DNA from: Roseburia sp. | Lineage (GTDB): Bacteria > Bacillota > Clostridia > Lachnospirales > Lachnospiraceae | Direction of reading: 5' to 3' | DNA length: 43,305 bases | NCBI GenBank assembly: GCA_014804775.1 | Contig: JAAUZB010000008.1 | Span: forward strand, 2,511-45,815 | Shown here: positions 1 to 7,785 of the stretch, piece after piece | Layout of the letters: every line of letters begins with the position of its first letter | Position numbering within the stretch: position 1 is the stretch's first letter | The notes under the pieces: generated by a model | What the model saw: only the letters and a program-made list of their open reading frames with translations | Database searches by the model: none | Told to the model about the DNA's origin: nothing | Made by a program: the position numbers and the translations under genes

Positions 1-506
1 AGCTTTTCTTTTAGCCCTGCTCCTTCCAGTTCTCTTATATCGGAAAACGTAATCTCATCTCCATCAATTACTCCTGGAATCGATAATACAATCTGATCAA
101 CATTGCTATACGCGGTCATAAATCCTTCTATTACATCAACAATATCTTTTACTTTTACAGCTTTACATTCAACATGATTTTTTTGGATTATGTTTCCGCT
201 TGCGGAAACTACATAGTAACCAACAATTCTACGTCCCTTTTGAGCGCCGATATTTACCAGAACGTAATACTCATGTCCGTCATCTATAGAATAAAGCGAT
301 GATCCTCTGCCCACACCCCGAAGTTCCTTCTCATCTCCTATAGAGAGTATTCCGTTTGACTCCATATCATTAAGTAAAGTATTGCATGTTGCTACACTTA
401 ATCCCGTCATGGCTGATATCTGCTGTTTTGTATATGACTCCTGATCAAGCATCAGTCTATAAATTCTTTTTTTGTTATTTTTACGGATATCAGATGAAGT
501 GGTCAT
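1..506 (-). CDS. ROK-family (NagC/XylR-like) transcriptional repressor, 5' part only
   Basis: The gene runs off the left edge; about 168 N-terminal residues are visible. The start is an ATG at 506 behind a GGAGG sequence. Residues about 5-60 form a winged helix-turn-helix (TKQQISAMTGLSVATCNTLL), and from about residue 75 a ROK-type fold begins with an alternating beta-strand pattern (YYVLVNIGAQKGRRIVGYYV), then the segment IVLSIPGVIDGDEI, which matches the conserved first half of ROK proteins. ROK repressors bind DNA as dimers and release it when a sugar or sugar phosphate binds. The sugar kinase motifs would lie outside the window, so the ligand and any kinase activity cannot be judged. A 16-bp perfect palindrome just upstream suggests autoregulation. 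Confidence 0.85.
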   Translation of the reverse strand, partial: MTTSSDIRKNNKKRIYRLMLDQESYTKQQISAMTGLSVATCNTLLNDMESNGILSIGDEKELRGVGRGSSLYSIDDGHEYYVLVNIGAQKGRRIVGYYVVSASGNIIQKNHVECKAVKVKDIVDVIEGFMTAYSNVDQIVLSIPGVIDGDEITFSDIRELEGAGLKEK

Positions 507-524
507 ATATTACCTCCATAAAAA

Positions 525-566
525 CATGCATTATTATAATTATTATAACCATTATAATAATGCATG
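525..566. promoter_or_regulatory. Large palindrome upstream of the ROK gene, likely operator
   Basis: The arms at 525-540 and 551-566 are perfect 16-nt inverted repeats (CATGCATTATTATAAT and its complement) with a 10-nt centre. It begins about 19 nt upstream of the ROK start codon, overlapping where the promoter should be. The TTATTATAAT core resembles the A/T-rich half-sites of NagC/XylR-type repressors. The hairpin is not followed by a T-run, so a DNA-binding site is more likely than a terminator. Confidence 0.6.
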
Positions 567-647
567 TCAATATATAATGTTTTTTAAGTTTCCCCATTTG
601 TAGAGGTTTTTAATTTCCCTGTTCTGCCACAATCCCACTCCTAACTG

Positions 648-663
648 CGCTTGGTGGCAAGCG
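648..663. terminator. Small hairpin between the ABC permease and the ROK gene
   Basis: CGCTTG and CAAGCG form a 6-bp stem around GTGG, directly after the stop codon of the permease gene on the minus strand. There is no good U-run after it, so it is only a possible transcript end. Confidence 0.25.
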
Positions 664-678
664 GTAGTTTATCACTCC

Positions 679-1905
679 TTACGCAACCTGATGTTTCTTA
701 AATCCTAATCTTGCTAACGGCAGCATGATTACTGTTAAAAAAAAATAAAGAATTGCCCTTACGGTGAGTGTGTCCAAAACCCAACCGCCGAACTGGTATG
801 AAATATACTTTCCAAATTCTGGCATTGTTGAACGGTAGGGCAGCAAAAACAAAATTAGATTATATGCACCTGTTGTTCCGTTTGGCGTTAGAAACATAGG
901 AATGAACAGTACTGGAACAAGAATGATCAGCACAAGATAAGGACTCTTCATTTGTGCAGACAAAAGGAGTGCCAGTCCAACCATAGCAAGGAGTACCAGA
1001 TAAATAATTCCAATATTGATAAGAACAGCTTGCAAAAATGTGAATGGGTATGGAATTGTCGTATTTGCGATCTGCAACGGCAGATTCCAGCCATCTACCC
1101 CAAACGCTGCAAGCGGCAATCCACACGCCACAACAATATGGAGTATAAATGCAACTGTTCCAAATAAAAGTGATGCTGCAATTTTTGCTATTGCCAGTTT
1201 TGTTTTTCCATATTTTGCAGATAAAATTACCGCATCCGTTCCCGCCTGATATTCGCCGGAAAAGACAGGGGCAACCACAATGCAGATAGCCAGTAATGCG
1301 AACATCAAAAGCTCAAAGCTGCTTATAATGACTTCCCATCCTTCATAATATCCATATTGCAGCGGCACATCCACCTTATCCGCCATACTGCCCCAATATT
1401 CTTTTTGTTCATTGGATAATTTTCGTGATGGATTGTTGAGCAGGGTTTGTATCTTACTTTCCATCGTCTGATAAAAGAATGCTCCGTCTTTTATATCCAG
1501 ATCGGGGAGATTATTGTAGCCCAAAATTTCATTTGGCTTACTGTATGTGTTGGCAATCAGATTAAGCAGTTTTTCCCTTGGAGCAACTCCATTCCAATAG
1601 GCATCGCCAATTAAAAACCGTTCATTTCCGTCATATCCGATATTATCAGGGTTTTCAAAAAGCCCCTGCACTTCTCGAATTGTATCGGCAACATATTCCT
1701 CAGACAAAGGAACGGAAAAACCCGCATACTGCCCCTTTTCATAAGCAATACCATCCGTCCCCTTTATGACACCATCCTGATTGTAAGTTTGGTATTGCAT
1801 AACGGGCAGCCCAAAAAGAAATCCTGTTAAAATCAGGCTGACTGCCATCACGATTAAAGTAGATTTTTTACGCAGTATTTTTAAAAACTCATATTTTACC
1901 AACAT
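679..1905 (-). CDS. ABC-2 type exporter permease (system 1)
   Basis: Membrane half of an ABC exporter, about 408 residues. The chosen start is the ATG at 1905, preceded by AGGAGGAAAGGTGAT; an upstream in-frame ATG at 1938 would lie before this ribosome binding site and overlap the ATPase gene more. A first membrane helix lies at about residues 15-36, followed by a long polar extracytoplasmic stretch (about 37-190) and then roughly five helices in the C-terminal half. This layout is known from ABC-2 permeases such as those of lantibiotic-immunity and antimicrobial-peptide exporters. The gene begins one base after the ATPase stop codon, so the two are translationally coupled. The substrate is unknown; it is most likely paired with the two-component system directly upstream. 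Confidence 0.85.
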   Translation of the reverse strand: MLVKYEFLKILRKKSTLIVMAVSLILTGFLFGLPVMQYQTYNQDGVIKGTDGIAYEKGQYAGFSVPLSEEYVADTIREVQGLFENPDNIGYDGNERFLIGDAYWNGVAPREKLLNLIANTYSKPNEILGYNNLPDLDIKDGAFFYQTMESKIQTLLNNPSRKLSNEQKEYWGSMADKVDVPLQYGYYEGWEVIISSFELLMFALLAICIVVAPVFSGEYQAGTDAVILSAKYGKTKLAIAKIAASLLFGTVAFILHIVVACGLPLAAFGVDGWNLPLQIANTTIPYPFTFLQAVLINIGIIYLVLLAMVGLALLLSAQMKSPYLVLIILVPVLFIPMFLTPNGTTGAYNLILFLLPYRSTMPEFGKYISYQFGGWVLDTLTVRAILYFFLTVIMLPLARLGFKKHQVA

Positions 1906-1906
1906 A

Positions 1907-2791
1907 TCACCTTTCCTCCTGTTTTTCAGCTTCTTCACCGAAATGATACAAAAATAAATCTTCTAAACTTGGCTCTACAATCTGTGCGTCTTTCCTTGGA
2001 GCAGTTTCCTCTATCATACGCAGCCGCACCATATTGTTTTCGTGGTGAAGGTTTACAACAGAAAATTTCCTGCTATATTCCGCAGCAGTCCTTTCATCAA
2101 CTAAGAGTTCCCACACCTTGCCTTTGATATTGTCTGTAACCATACTCATCGGCTCCTGCAAAAGAAAACGGCCTCGTTTCATCATTAAAATCGTATCTGC
2201 AATATAAGAAACATCAGAAACGATATGGGTGGATAAAATAACGATCTTTTCTTTTGCAAAATCTGAGATAAGATTGCGGAAACGCACTCTTTCTTTTGGG
2301 TCAAGCCCCGCCGTAGGTTCATCCAATATCAAGATAGATGGGCTGTTCAGTTCCGCCTGTGCGATTCCAAGACGCTGTTTCATACCTCCGGAATAGGACT
2401 TGATTTTTTTATCCGCCACATCGGACAGGTTTACCATATGGAGCAAATCCTCCGTTCGGTTTTTTGCCTGTCTTTTATCAAGCCCTTTCACTGCCGCCAT
2501 ATATAGCATAAATTCACGGGCGGTGAAATCAGGATAAAAGCCAAAATCCTGCGGCATATATCCCAAATGGCTATAATACCTCTCGCCCAATTGCTCGATG
2601 GTTTTTCCGTTTAAACTGATGCTGCCCGAAGTTGGTTTCAAAACGCCGCATATCATCCGCATCAGTGTTGTCTTGCCCGCACCGTTTGCACCAAGCAGTC
2701 CATATACCCCCGGCACTAAATTGGCACTTACACCGTCCACAGCACATTTTGTTCCGTACTGCTTTCTTAAATCTTGTAACTGTAATTCCAT
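1907..2791 (-). CDS. ABC transporter ATP-binding protein (system 1)
   Basis: Nucleotide-binding subunit of the exporter, about 294 residues. The start at 2791 is chosen because AGGAGG lies six bases before it; the in-frame ATG at 2806 contains that sequence. The Walker A motif is GANGAGKTT near residue 38, the signature is SGGMKQRLG, and Walker B with the catalytic glutamate is ILILDEPTAGLD. The H-loop is STHIVSD. It is of the CcmA/BcrA-like class that pairs with ABC-2 permeases. The C-terminal extension (about 210-294) is typical of these drug or peptide exporters. A pair of TTAAG repeats lies 100 nt upstream, the same motif as before the response regulator gene of this module, so regulation by that regulator is likely. 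Confidence 0.92.
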   Translation of the reverse strand: MELQLQDLRKQYGTKCAVDGVSANLVPGVYGLLGANGAGKTTLMRMICGVLKPTSGSISLNGKTIEQLGERYYSHLGYMPQDFGFYPDFTAREFMLYMAAVKGLDKRQAKNRTEDLLHMVNLSDVADKKIKSYSGGMKQRLGIAQAELNSPSILILDEPTAGLDPKERVRFRNLISDFAKEKIVILSTHIVSDVSYIADTILMMKRGRFLLQEPMSMVTDNIKGKVWELLVDERTAAEYSRKFSVVNLHHENNMVRLRMIEETAPRKDAQIVEPSLEDLFLYHFGEEAEKQEER

Positions 2792-2853
2792 ACAGAACCT
2801 CCTCATTCATTTTTTGGTCATTACTCGCACAAAAAATAGATGACCTGGCTTTT

Positions 2854-2908
2854 AGCATAAATCATCTATCTTAGGCAGTGCTTTTTTGTATCTTAATTTA
2901 ACCTTAAG
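2854..2908 (-). promoter_or_regulatory. Putative response-regulator site and promoter of the system 1 exporter
   Basis: Read on the minus strand, 2908-2892 is CTTAAGGTTAAATTAAG: two TTAAG half-sites 11 bp apart. A possible -10 (TATGCT) lies at 2859-2854 with no good -35, as expected for an activated promoter. The same 17-bp element, 15 of 17 identical, lies before the system 1 regulator gene (5132-5148). Confidence 0.55.
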
Positions 2909-4324
2909 TTATTGATTTTCCACAGGAAGAACGATCGTAAACTGTGTTCCTTCCCCTCGTTTGCTTTTAACAGCAATATTGCCATTGTGGATTGTTATAA
3001 TCTGTTTTGCAATTGCAAGTCCAAGACCGCTTCCCTCTGGTTTCTCTTTCGTGTTTGTCCCTCTGTAATATCGGTTAAAAAGTTCCGACTGTTCCTTGTC
3101 ACTCATACCTGTTCCGTTATCAGAAATACAAATCAATATCCCCTTTTTCGGGTCTGTGTCTATACTGATCGTTACTTTTGTTTCGGGTGGATTATGCGTT
3201 AATGCATTAATGATAAGGTTATTTACGGCACGGCGGAATAAATCTATGTCAAGGCAAACCTCACATTCCTGCAGATTGCTTTCAAACTCAATACTGCGAT
3301 CAGCAAAGACAGGATCATTTACAATATCAATGACCAGCTCTTTCAAGAAACGCACAAGACGTACCGCCTGTGGATGGTACGGTACTGCACCTGAATCCAA
3401 TTGATAGGTCAGCTTTAAATCGTTAATCATTTTTTCTGTATGATTCACATTTTTTAAGATAATTCCACCGTATTCCTGCATGGTTTCACTATCGGGGGAT
3501 GGGCTTCCCATAAGCAGCTCTGCATAACCCTTAATAGGTGAAAGCGGTGTTTTCAAATCGTGCGTAATATTTGCAATCCACTCTCTTCGCATCCGTTCCG
3601 TATCCTGCCAAACCTTATCACTGTGGCGGATTTCTGTATCCATCTGGTTAAGCGCCCCATAAATTTCACTGAATATTCCTTTTTCGGACAACGGAGTATA
3701 GCAACGCATCGTAACATCGCTGATACCTTTTGCTATTTTACCAAGATGTCCGGTAAGCCAAAAGCCATATAAAATCACAAACAGAATAATCGCACACAAA
3801 CTAAAAGATATTCCCCTGCGGAACAATGTCGAAAGCTGCCCCACATTCTCCCCATTAGAGTAAACCATATGTTTCCCTATCGCATAAGGAAATCCGATCA
3901 AATAACTCCACGTCTCCCCTGAATCTTCATAGATGTTTACAAAAACGGTATTTCCCTGTTCGTAGGCACTTGTGCGAAGTGAGATCAGTTCAGATGCAGA
4001 GTATCTCACCGGATAATTCTCAGGCTTGTTGTGGCAAAATACTTCCTGTCCTGTTTCATCAATAACCTGAAGCCACAGCCCATATTCATCCAACCGCTCA
4101 AGCCCCATTTCTTCTATTTTAACATTGCCATTATCGTTCTCCATCCATACTGAAAAATTATCTGTAAACCTGTCTGGCCATGATGCCAGGCTCAAACCTT
4201 CCGGCTCAGTTATTCCGAAAATGTAGTAAAACATTCCGATTGCAATAACAATAGCAATAAAAAGTAATGCTGACATTAAAACGAATAACCGTAAAAATGG
4301 ATTTTGTCTCTTTTTATTTCTCAT
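2909..4324 (-). CDS. Sensor histidine kinase (system 1)
   Basis: Membrane sensor kinase of 471 residues. Two membrane helices lie at about 12-36 and 172-194 and enclose an extracytoplasmic sensor loop of about 135 residues with no family I recognise. A linker follows, then the HisKA box (ANITHDLKTPLSPIKGYAEL, phosphorylated His255) and the catalytic domain with the N box (NNLIINALTHN), G1 (SDNGTGMS) and G2 (GSGLGLAIAK). It should phosphorylate the response regulator encoded just upstream; the two genes overlap by 11 bp (stop TAA inside ATGAGAAATAA). The long extracellular loop sets it apart from the loop-less BceS-type kinases. Its position next to an ABC exporter suggests that it senses an envelope-active compound, which is inference. 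Confidence 0.93.
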   Translation of the reverse strand: MRNKKRQNPFLRLFVLMSALLFIAIVIAIGMFYYIFGITEPEGLSLASWPDRFTDNFSVWMENDNGNVKIEEMGLERLDEYGLWLQVIDETGQEVFCHNKPENYPVRYSASELISLRTSAYEQGNTVFVNIYEDSGETWSYLIGFPYAIGKHMVYSNGENVGQLSTLFRRGISFSLCAIILFVILYGFWLTGHLGKIAKGISDVTMRCYTPLSEKGIFSEIYGALNQMDTEIRHSDKVWQDTERMRREWIANITHDLKTPLSPIKGYAELLMGSPSPDSETMQEYGGIILKNVNHTEKMINDLKLTYQLDSGAVPYHPQAVRLVRFLKELVIDIVNDPVFADRSIEFESNLQECEVCLDIDLFRRAVNNLIINALTHNPPETKVTISIDTDPKKGILICISDNGTGMSDKEQSELFNRYYRGTNTKEKPEGSGLGLAIAKQIITIHNGNIAVKSKRGEGTQFTIVLPVENQ

Positions 4325-5018
4325 ATGGATTTACCAGCTTATAGCCTAAGCCTTTCATCGTGATAATATATTTTGGCATTGCGGGGTTTTCCTCTAGCTT
4401 TTCACGCAAATGACGGATGTGTACCATCATCGTATTATCACACCCAAAGCTGTCCTCCCCCCAAACGTTTTCATATAGACGTTCACGGCTGATCACCCGT
4501 CCTAAATTCTCCGCCAGATACTGTAAAATTTCAAATTCCCGTGCGGTCAGTGCAATTTCCTTATCGTTCTTCATTACCCTGCAGCCGTCAGTATCTATCA
4601 TCAGTTCACCAATTTTAATAGAGAAATCCCGTGTTGGAATTTGTCTGTATTCTGCACGGCGTAACCCGGCTTTCACCCTATATGCTATTTCTTTTGGACT
4701 GAACGGTTTTGTGACATAGTCATCGCCGCCAACAGCCAAGCCAAGTATTTTATCCAATTCATCATTTTTGGAAGAAAGAAATAATATTGGACAATGAGAA
4801 AACTCTCGGATTTGTTTACACACTTCATACCCGTCTATGTCCGGCAGCATAACATCTAAAATAATAATGTCTGGCTGAATTTCCCTGCACGTGGCTACAG
4901 CGGAAATCCCATTATCAATTTTTACAATATTGTCAAATCCCTCTATGTTTAAAGCTTTTTCAAGTAATCCTAATATATCCGGCTCATCATCAACGAGCAT
5001 AATTTTATATTTATTCAC
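4314..5018 (-). CDS. OmpR/PhoB-family response regulator (system 1)
   Basis: DNA-binding response regulator, 234 residues, starting with GTG at 5018 behind AAGGATG. The receiver domain (1-120) has the acidic pair Asp10/Asp11, the phospho-acceptor Asp55 (LDVMLPDIDGYE) and Lys104 (YVTKPFSP). The C-terminal winged helix (about 130-232) carries the usual LTAREFEILQYLAENLGRV and HIRHLREKL segments. OmpR-family proteins bind direct repeats spaced by about one helical turn, and such repeats (TTAAG, 11 bp apart) occur upstream of this gene and upstream of the exporter operon. It is cotranscribed with the kinase. Confidence 0.95.
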   Translation of the reverse strand: MNKYKIMLVDDEPDILGLLEKALNIEGFDNIVKIDNGISAVATCREIQPDIIILDVMLPDIDGYEVCKQIREFSHCPILFLSSKNDELDKILGLAVGGDDYVTKPFSPKEIAYRVKAGLRRAEYRQIPTRDFSIKIGELMIDTDGCRVMKNDKEIALTAREFEILQYLAENLGRVISRERLYENVWGEDSFGCDNTMMVHIRHLREKLEENPAMPKYIITMKGLGYKLVNPYEK

Positions 5019-5091
5019 TTAACAGCATCCTTCCATTGTTTTGTAGTTTCCTTTGCCGTCATATAGTCCATGTCTCGCTGCCAACATTAAT

Positions 5092-5148
5092 ATTGTACTT
5101 TGTATATCCGAAGAATACAATCTACGGTATCCTTAATTTTAGCTTAAG
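5092..5148 (-). promoter_or_regulatory. Promoter and phased TTAAG repeats of the system 1 regulator operon
   Basis: On the minus strand, CTTAAGCTAAAATTAAG (5148-5132) contains two TTAAG half-sites 11 bp apart. Eleven bases further is TTGTAT (5120-5115), then 17 bp, then TACAAT (5097-5092), a good sigma-A promoter. The repeats overlap the end of the alpha/beta hydrolase gene. Autoregulation by the system 1 response regulator is the simplest reading. Confidence 0.6.
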
Positions 5149-6161
5149 CTTTGCTGTATGGCTTCCAATAAAAAATCGTTAAGAAATTTCATAAAATCAG
5201 TATCATGCTGACGATATAAATACTTATCAATCTCCCCTGTGAATGTATCGTTTTTTACTAGCGATTGATATTCTAATGCATCGTCTGTAAGAAAATAATC
5301 ATAATGTCCATTATGATTATTTTCTGTTTTATATTCAAAAATACAGTTTGGGTTAGTTATGCTGTTCCGTTTTCTGTAGATCGGGCTGTCACCGCCGTAA
5401 AAAATATCATTTGTTCCACTGATAACAAGAATAGGTATATCAACAGAATTGATACCGTCCACGGCTGACAGATTTCTCTCTTTTCCATATTTGAAATATA
5501 TAAACATCGTTGTATATGGATTAAGCACATAATGAAAAGCACCTGTATACCTTTCTATTGAGTATGCCCACTGTTCTTTAGGTGTATCAAACCCCGAAGC
5601 TATAATGGCAGCATTTACATTATGACCATATTGCAAAACGGCAGCACTGGCATACCCGCCTAAACTATGTCCAAACAATACAATAGGGATATTTTGATAG
5701 TCATTACTGTTTTCTATATATGTGAGAACCGCGTCCAAATCATGTACCGATTGTGTATACCCTATCATATTGCTGCCCTGACTGTTGTAGCATCCAGTGT
5801 AATCATAGCAAAGGACTTTCCAGTTATTATCAACAAAATATGTAATCTCATATAACTTAATATCGTTTGCGTCAGCATGACCGGGACTAATGATAACAAG
5901 TCCGTTAGAATTATCCGCACCATACAGATAGCCGGTTAATACATTTTCACCTGACTGAATTTGCAAAGTATCCCTTGGATATTGTGTCTTGTCTAAATCC
6001 GAATACAGTAAATTATGCTCACTATCGTATTGTCCATAATCCACACGTCCAAAAACAATACCGTGTGCAAGTGATATTCCTAAAATAGATATAACACTAA
6101 ATATGACAAAAACAGCAGCCATGATTCTCACGGCAAAAACAATCTTTTTCCGTCTATTCAT
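5139..6161 (-). CDS. Membrane-anchored alpha/beta hydrolase
   Basis: Serine hydrolase of the alpha/beta fold, about 340 residues from the ATG at 6161, which has a GGAGG ribosome binding site inside the end of the TetR gene. One N-terminal membrane helix or uncleaved signal (about 8-33) should place the enzyme outside the cell. The nucleophile elbow is GHSLGG (Ser166), the likely acid is Asp252 (SGTNDIF) and the likely base is His286 (NNHNGHYDYF). The oxyanion region is near SPGHAD (about 92-97). It resembles S33/DUF-type lysophospholipase-like hydrolases; the substrate is unknown. Its start overlaps the TetR stop by 8 bp, so the two form one operon and TetR probably controls it. Confidence 0.85.
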   Translation of the reverse strand: MNRRKKIVFAVRIMAAVFVIFSVISILGISLAHGIVFGRVDYGQYDSEHNLLYSDLDKTQYPRDTLQIQSGENVLTGYLYGADNSNGLVIISPGHADANDIKLYEITYFVDNNWKVLCYDYTGCYNSQGSNMIGYTQSVHDLDAVLTYIENSNDYQNIPIVLFGHSLGGYASAAVLQYGHNVNAAIIASGFDTPKEQWAYSIERYTGAFHYVLNPYTTMFIYFKYGKERNLSAVDGINSVDIPILVISGTNDIFYGGDSPIYRKRNSITNPNCIFEYKTENNHNGHYDYFLTDDALEYQSLVKNDTFTGEIDKYLYRQHDTDFMKFLNDFLLEAIQQSLS

Positions 6162-6744
6162 TTTGGTTATCCTCCATAAAGATATAGTCCACAAGGTCAG
6201 CAATCAATCTGCTGACTGTTTCTTCTCTGTATTCTTCAATTAACAAATCCGAACTTTTTGCTAAATTGATTACATGAATATAATTGTCTATCACTTCGGG
6301 AATAACTTTTTCTGTATTGATGTTTCCAAAATCAAGTAACTTTCTTATCCATCCTGTTTCTGTATCCGCATAATTTTCCGCTGAAAATTTTTCAGTCAAT
6401 TTGTCAATTTCTTTATGTTCCCTAAAATAAAATCCAATTTCGGGCGTATCAAAAAGATTTTCAAGAAATTTTTGAATAGTACTTTTTATGTCCTTATCCA
6501 GATTTTTAAGTACAGTTTCTTCAGCTAGACGGAAAAGATTTTGATTAATAGCGACAAGCAACTGATAAAAGAAATCTTCTTTAGATTTGAAATATAAATA
6601 AAATGTTCCTTTAGCGATTTTCGCCTCAGCAACTATATCATCAACCGTAGTTTTTTTTATGCCATATTGTAACATGAGTTTTTTCCCTATTTCCAATAAA
6701 TATTTTTTTTGCATTTGTTTTTCTTTGTCTGATTTTAATGGCAT
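6154..6744 (-). CDS. TetR/AcrR-family transcriptional regulator
   Basis: Repressor of 196 residues. The N-terminal helix-turn-helix (about 12-58) reads GIKKTTVDDIVAEAKIAKGT followed by FYLYFKSKEDFF, the hallmark of TetR proteins. The remaining alpha-helical domain binds a small ligand and dimerises; it is too variable to name the ligand. The start at 6744 has AAAGGAG at proper distance. A strong promoter and a TGACT-palindrome between promoter and start codon indicate self-repression. The alpha/beta hydrolase gene follows with an overlap and is the probable target. Confidence 0.92.
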   Translation of the reverse strand: MPLKSDKEKQMQKKYLLEIGKKLMLQYGIKKTTVDDIVAEAKIAKGTFYLYFKSKEDFFYQLLVAINQNLFRLAEETVLKNLDKDIKSTIQKFLENLFDTPEIGFYFREHKEIDKLTEKFSAENYADTETGWIRKLLDFGNINTEKVIPEVIDNYIHVINLAKSSDLLIEEYREETVSRLIADLVDYIFMEDNQNE

Positions 6745-6765
6745 TGTTGGCTCCTTTCCTTATGA

Positions 6766-6817
6766 TGACTTAATTAGTCAGTTTGGTCATTATAGCACAA
6801 AAAAGAAAGATTATCAA
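6766..6817 (-). promoter_or_regulatory. TetR gene promoter with palindromic operator
   Basis: TTGATA (6817-6812), 17 bp and TATAAT (6794-6789) form a near-perfect sigma-A promoter on the minus strand. The palindrome TGACTTAATTAGTCA (6766-6780) lies just downstream at the expected transcription start, where a bound TetR dimer would block transcription. Confidence 0.7.
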
Positions 6818-6903
6818 TCACATTCACCCAATTTCATTTTTCATAAAATTTTTAAAAACAATCTGCAACTGTTGGTTGTATATTTTTCGCTTTACACTAT
6901 ATG

Positions 6904-6925
6904 TACAAATCTAGGTATTCTTGTA
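6904..6925. promoter_or_regulatory. Possible operator before the HTH-OPRT gene
   Basis: TACAA (6904-6908) and TTGTA (6921-6925) form an inverted repeat next to a weak -10 (TATTAT at 6924). It could be bound by the HTH domain of the gene downstream. The arms are short and could arise by chance in this A/T-rich stretch. Confidence 0.25.
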
Positions 6926-6953
6926 TTATATTGTTAAGAAAGGGAGTGATACT

Positions 6954-7784
6954 ATGGAATTGATTGGAACAAAAATTCAGACATTACGAAAAAATAAGAA
7001 TATAACGCAAGCCCAACTTGCAGAAGTATTAGCGGTTTCTTCCCAATCAGTAAGCAAATGGGAAAACAATCTGTCTATACCTGATATTTCTCTATTACCA
7101 ATTATTGCGAGATTTCTTGGTATTACAATGGATGACCTCTTCAATTACCGACTGGATGCTTTAAATTACAAGGAACGATTTATTCGCTTTATGGCTGATA
7201 ATGGCGTTCTCCAATTTGGTGAATTCAGGCTTCAAAGCGGTCGCCTTTCACCATATTTTGTCAACACCGGAAAATATAAGTCTGCCAGCCAAATAACTAA
7301 GTTGGGCGAATTCTATGCAGAGTGTATGCGCGAACATAATATAAACTCTAATTTACTTGCAGGAAATACTCATCAAGAGATTCCAATAATGATTGCAACC
7401 AGCATGACCTTGTTTAATCGGTACGGAATTGACATTTCATACAGTATTGACGACAGCGTTGGAAAACAAATGGATGAACGAGACAAGATTACTTTGATCA
7501 AAGATACATTGACATCTGGTCAAACACTTCATGCAAATCTGCTGGCAATACAAAAAAATGCGGGTAAATGTGTGTCCGATGTGATTGTATCGGTTGACCG
7601 TATGGAGAAAAATACAACTTCTCATGGTTCTGCCCGGTACGAAATAGAGAAAATGCACGATGTGAAGATTCATTCTATTGTCACTTTGGATGATATCATC
7701 CATGCGGTAGAAAACGGTGTCATCGGTGGAACAGAATACCTGACAGCGATAAAGCAATACAAAGAAGAATATGGAGTAGAATGA
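6954..7784 (+). CDS. XRE-type HTH domain fused to an orotate phosphoribosyltransferase-like domain
   Basis: 276 residues from the ATG at 6954 (GGGAG before it; the ATG at 6921 has none). Residues about 8-60 are a Cro/C1 helix-turn-helix (ITQAQLAEVLAVSSQSVSKW). Residues about 72-276 align with E. coli-type PyrE: FGEFRLQSGRLSPYF, LGEFYAE, IVSVDRMEK. Several active-site elements differ. The Lys of LKSGRKSPYF is Gln94, the KDHGEGG catalytic loop is shortened and lost (about 164-178), GPAYKG is GNTHQE, and the PRPP motif VDDVITAGT reads IKDTLTSGQ. It may therefore be a regulator whose OPRT domain senses orotate, PRPP or OMP, comparable to PurR, rather than an active enzyme. This is inference. pyrF starts one base after its stop codon. 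Confidence 0.85.
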   Translation: MELIGTKIQTLRKNKNITQAQLAEVLAVSSQSVSKWENNLSIPDISLLPIIARFLGITMDDLFNYRLDALNYKERFIRFMADNGVLQFGEFRLQSGRLSPYFVNTGKYKSASQITKLGEFYAECMREHNINSNLLAGNTHQEIPIMIATSMTLFNRYGIDISYSIDDSVGKQMDERDKITLIKDTLTSGQTLHANLLAIQKNAGKCVSDVIVSVDRMEKNTTSHGSARYEIEKMHDVKIHSIVTLDDIIHAVENGVIGGTEYLTAIKQYKEEYGVE

Positions 7785-7785
7785 A

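Noticed and set aside
386-577. Small plus-strand open frame at 386-577
   Set aside because: It lies opposite the ROK gene and across its palindrome, with no ribosome binding site.
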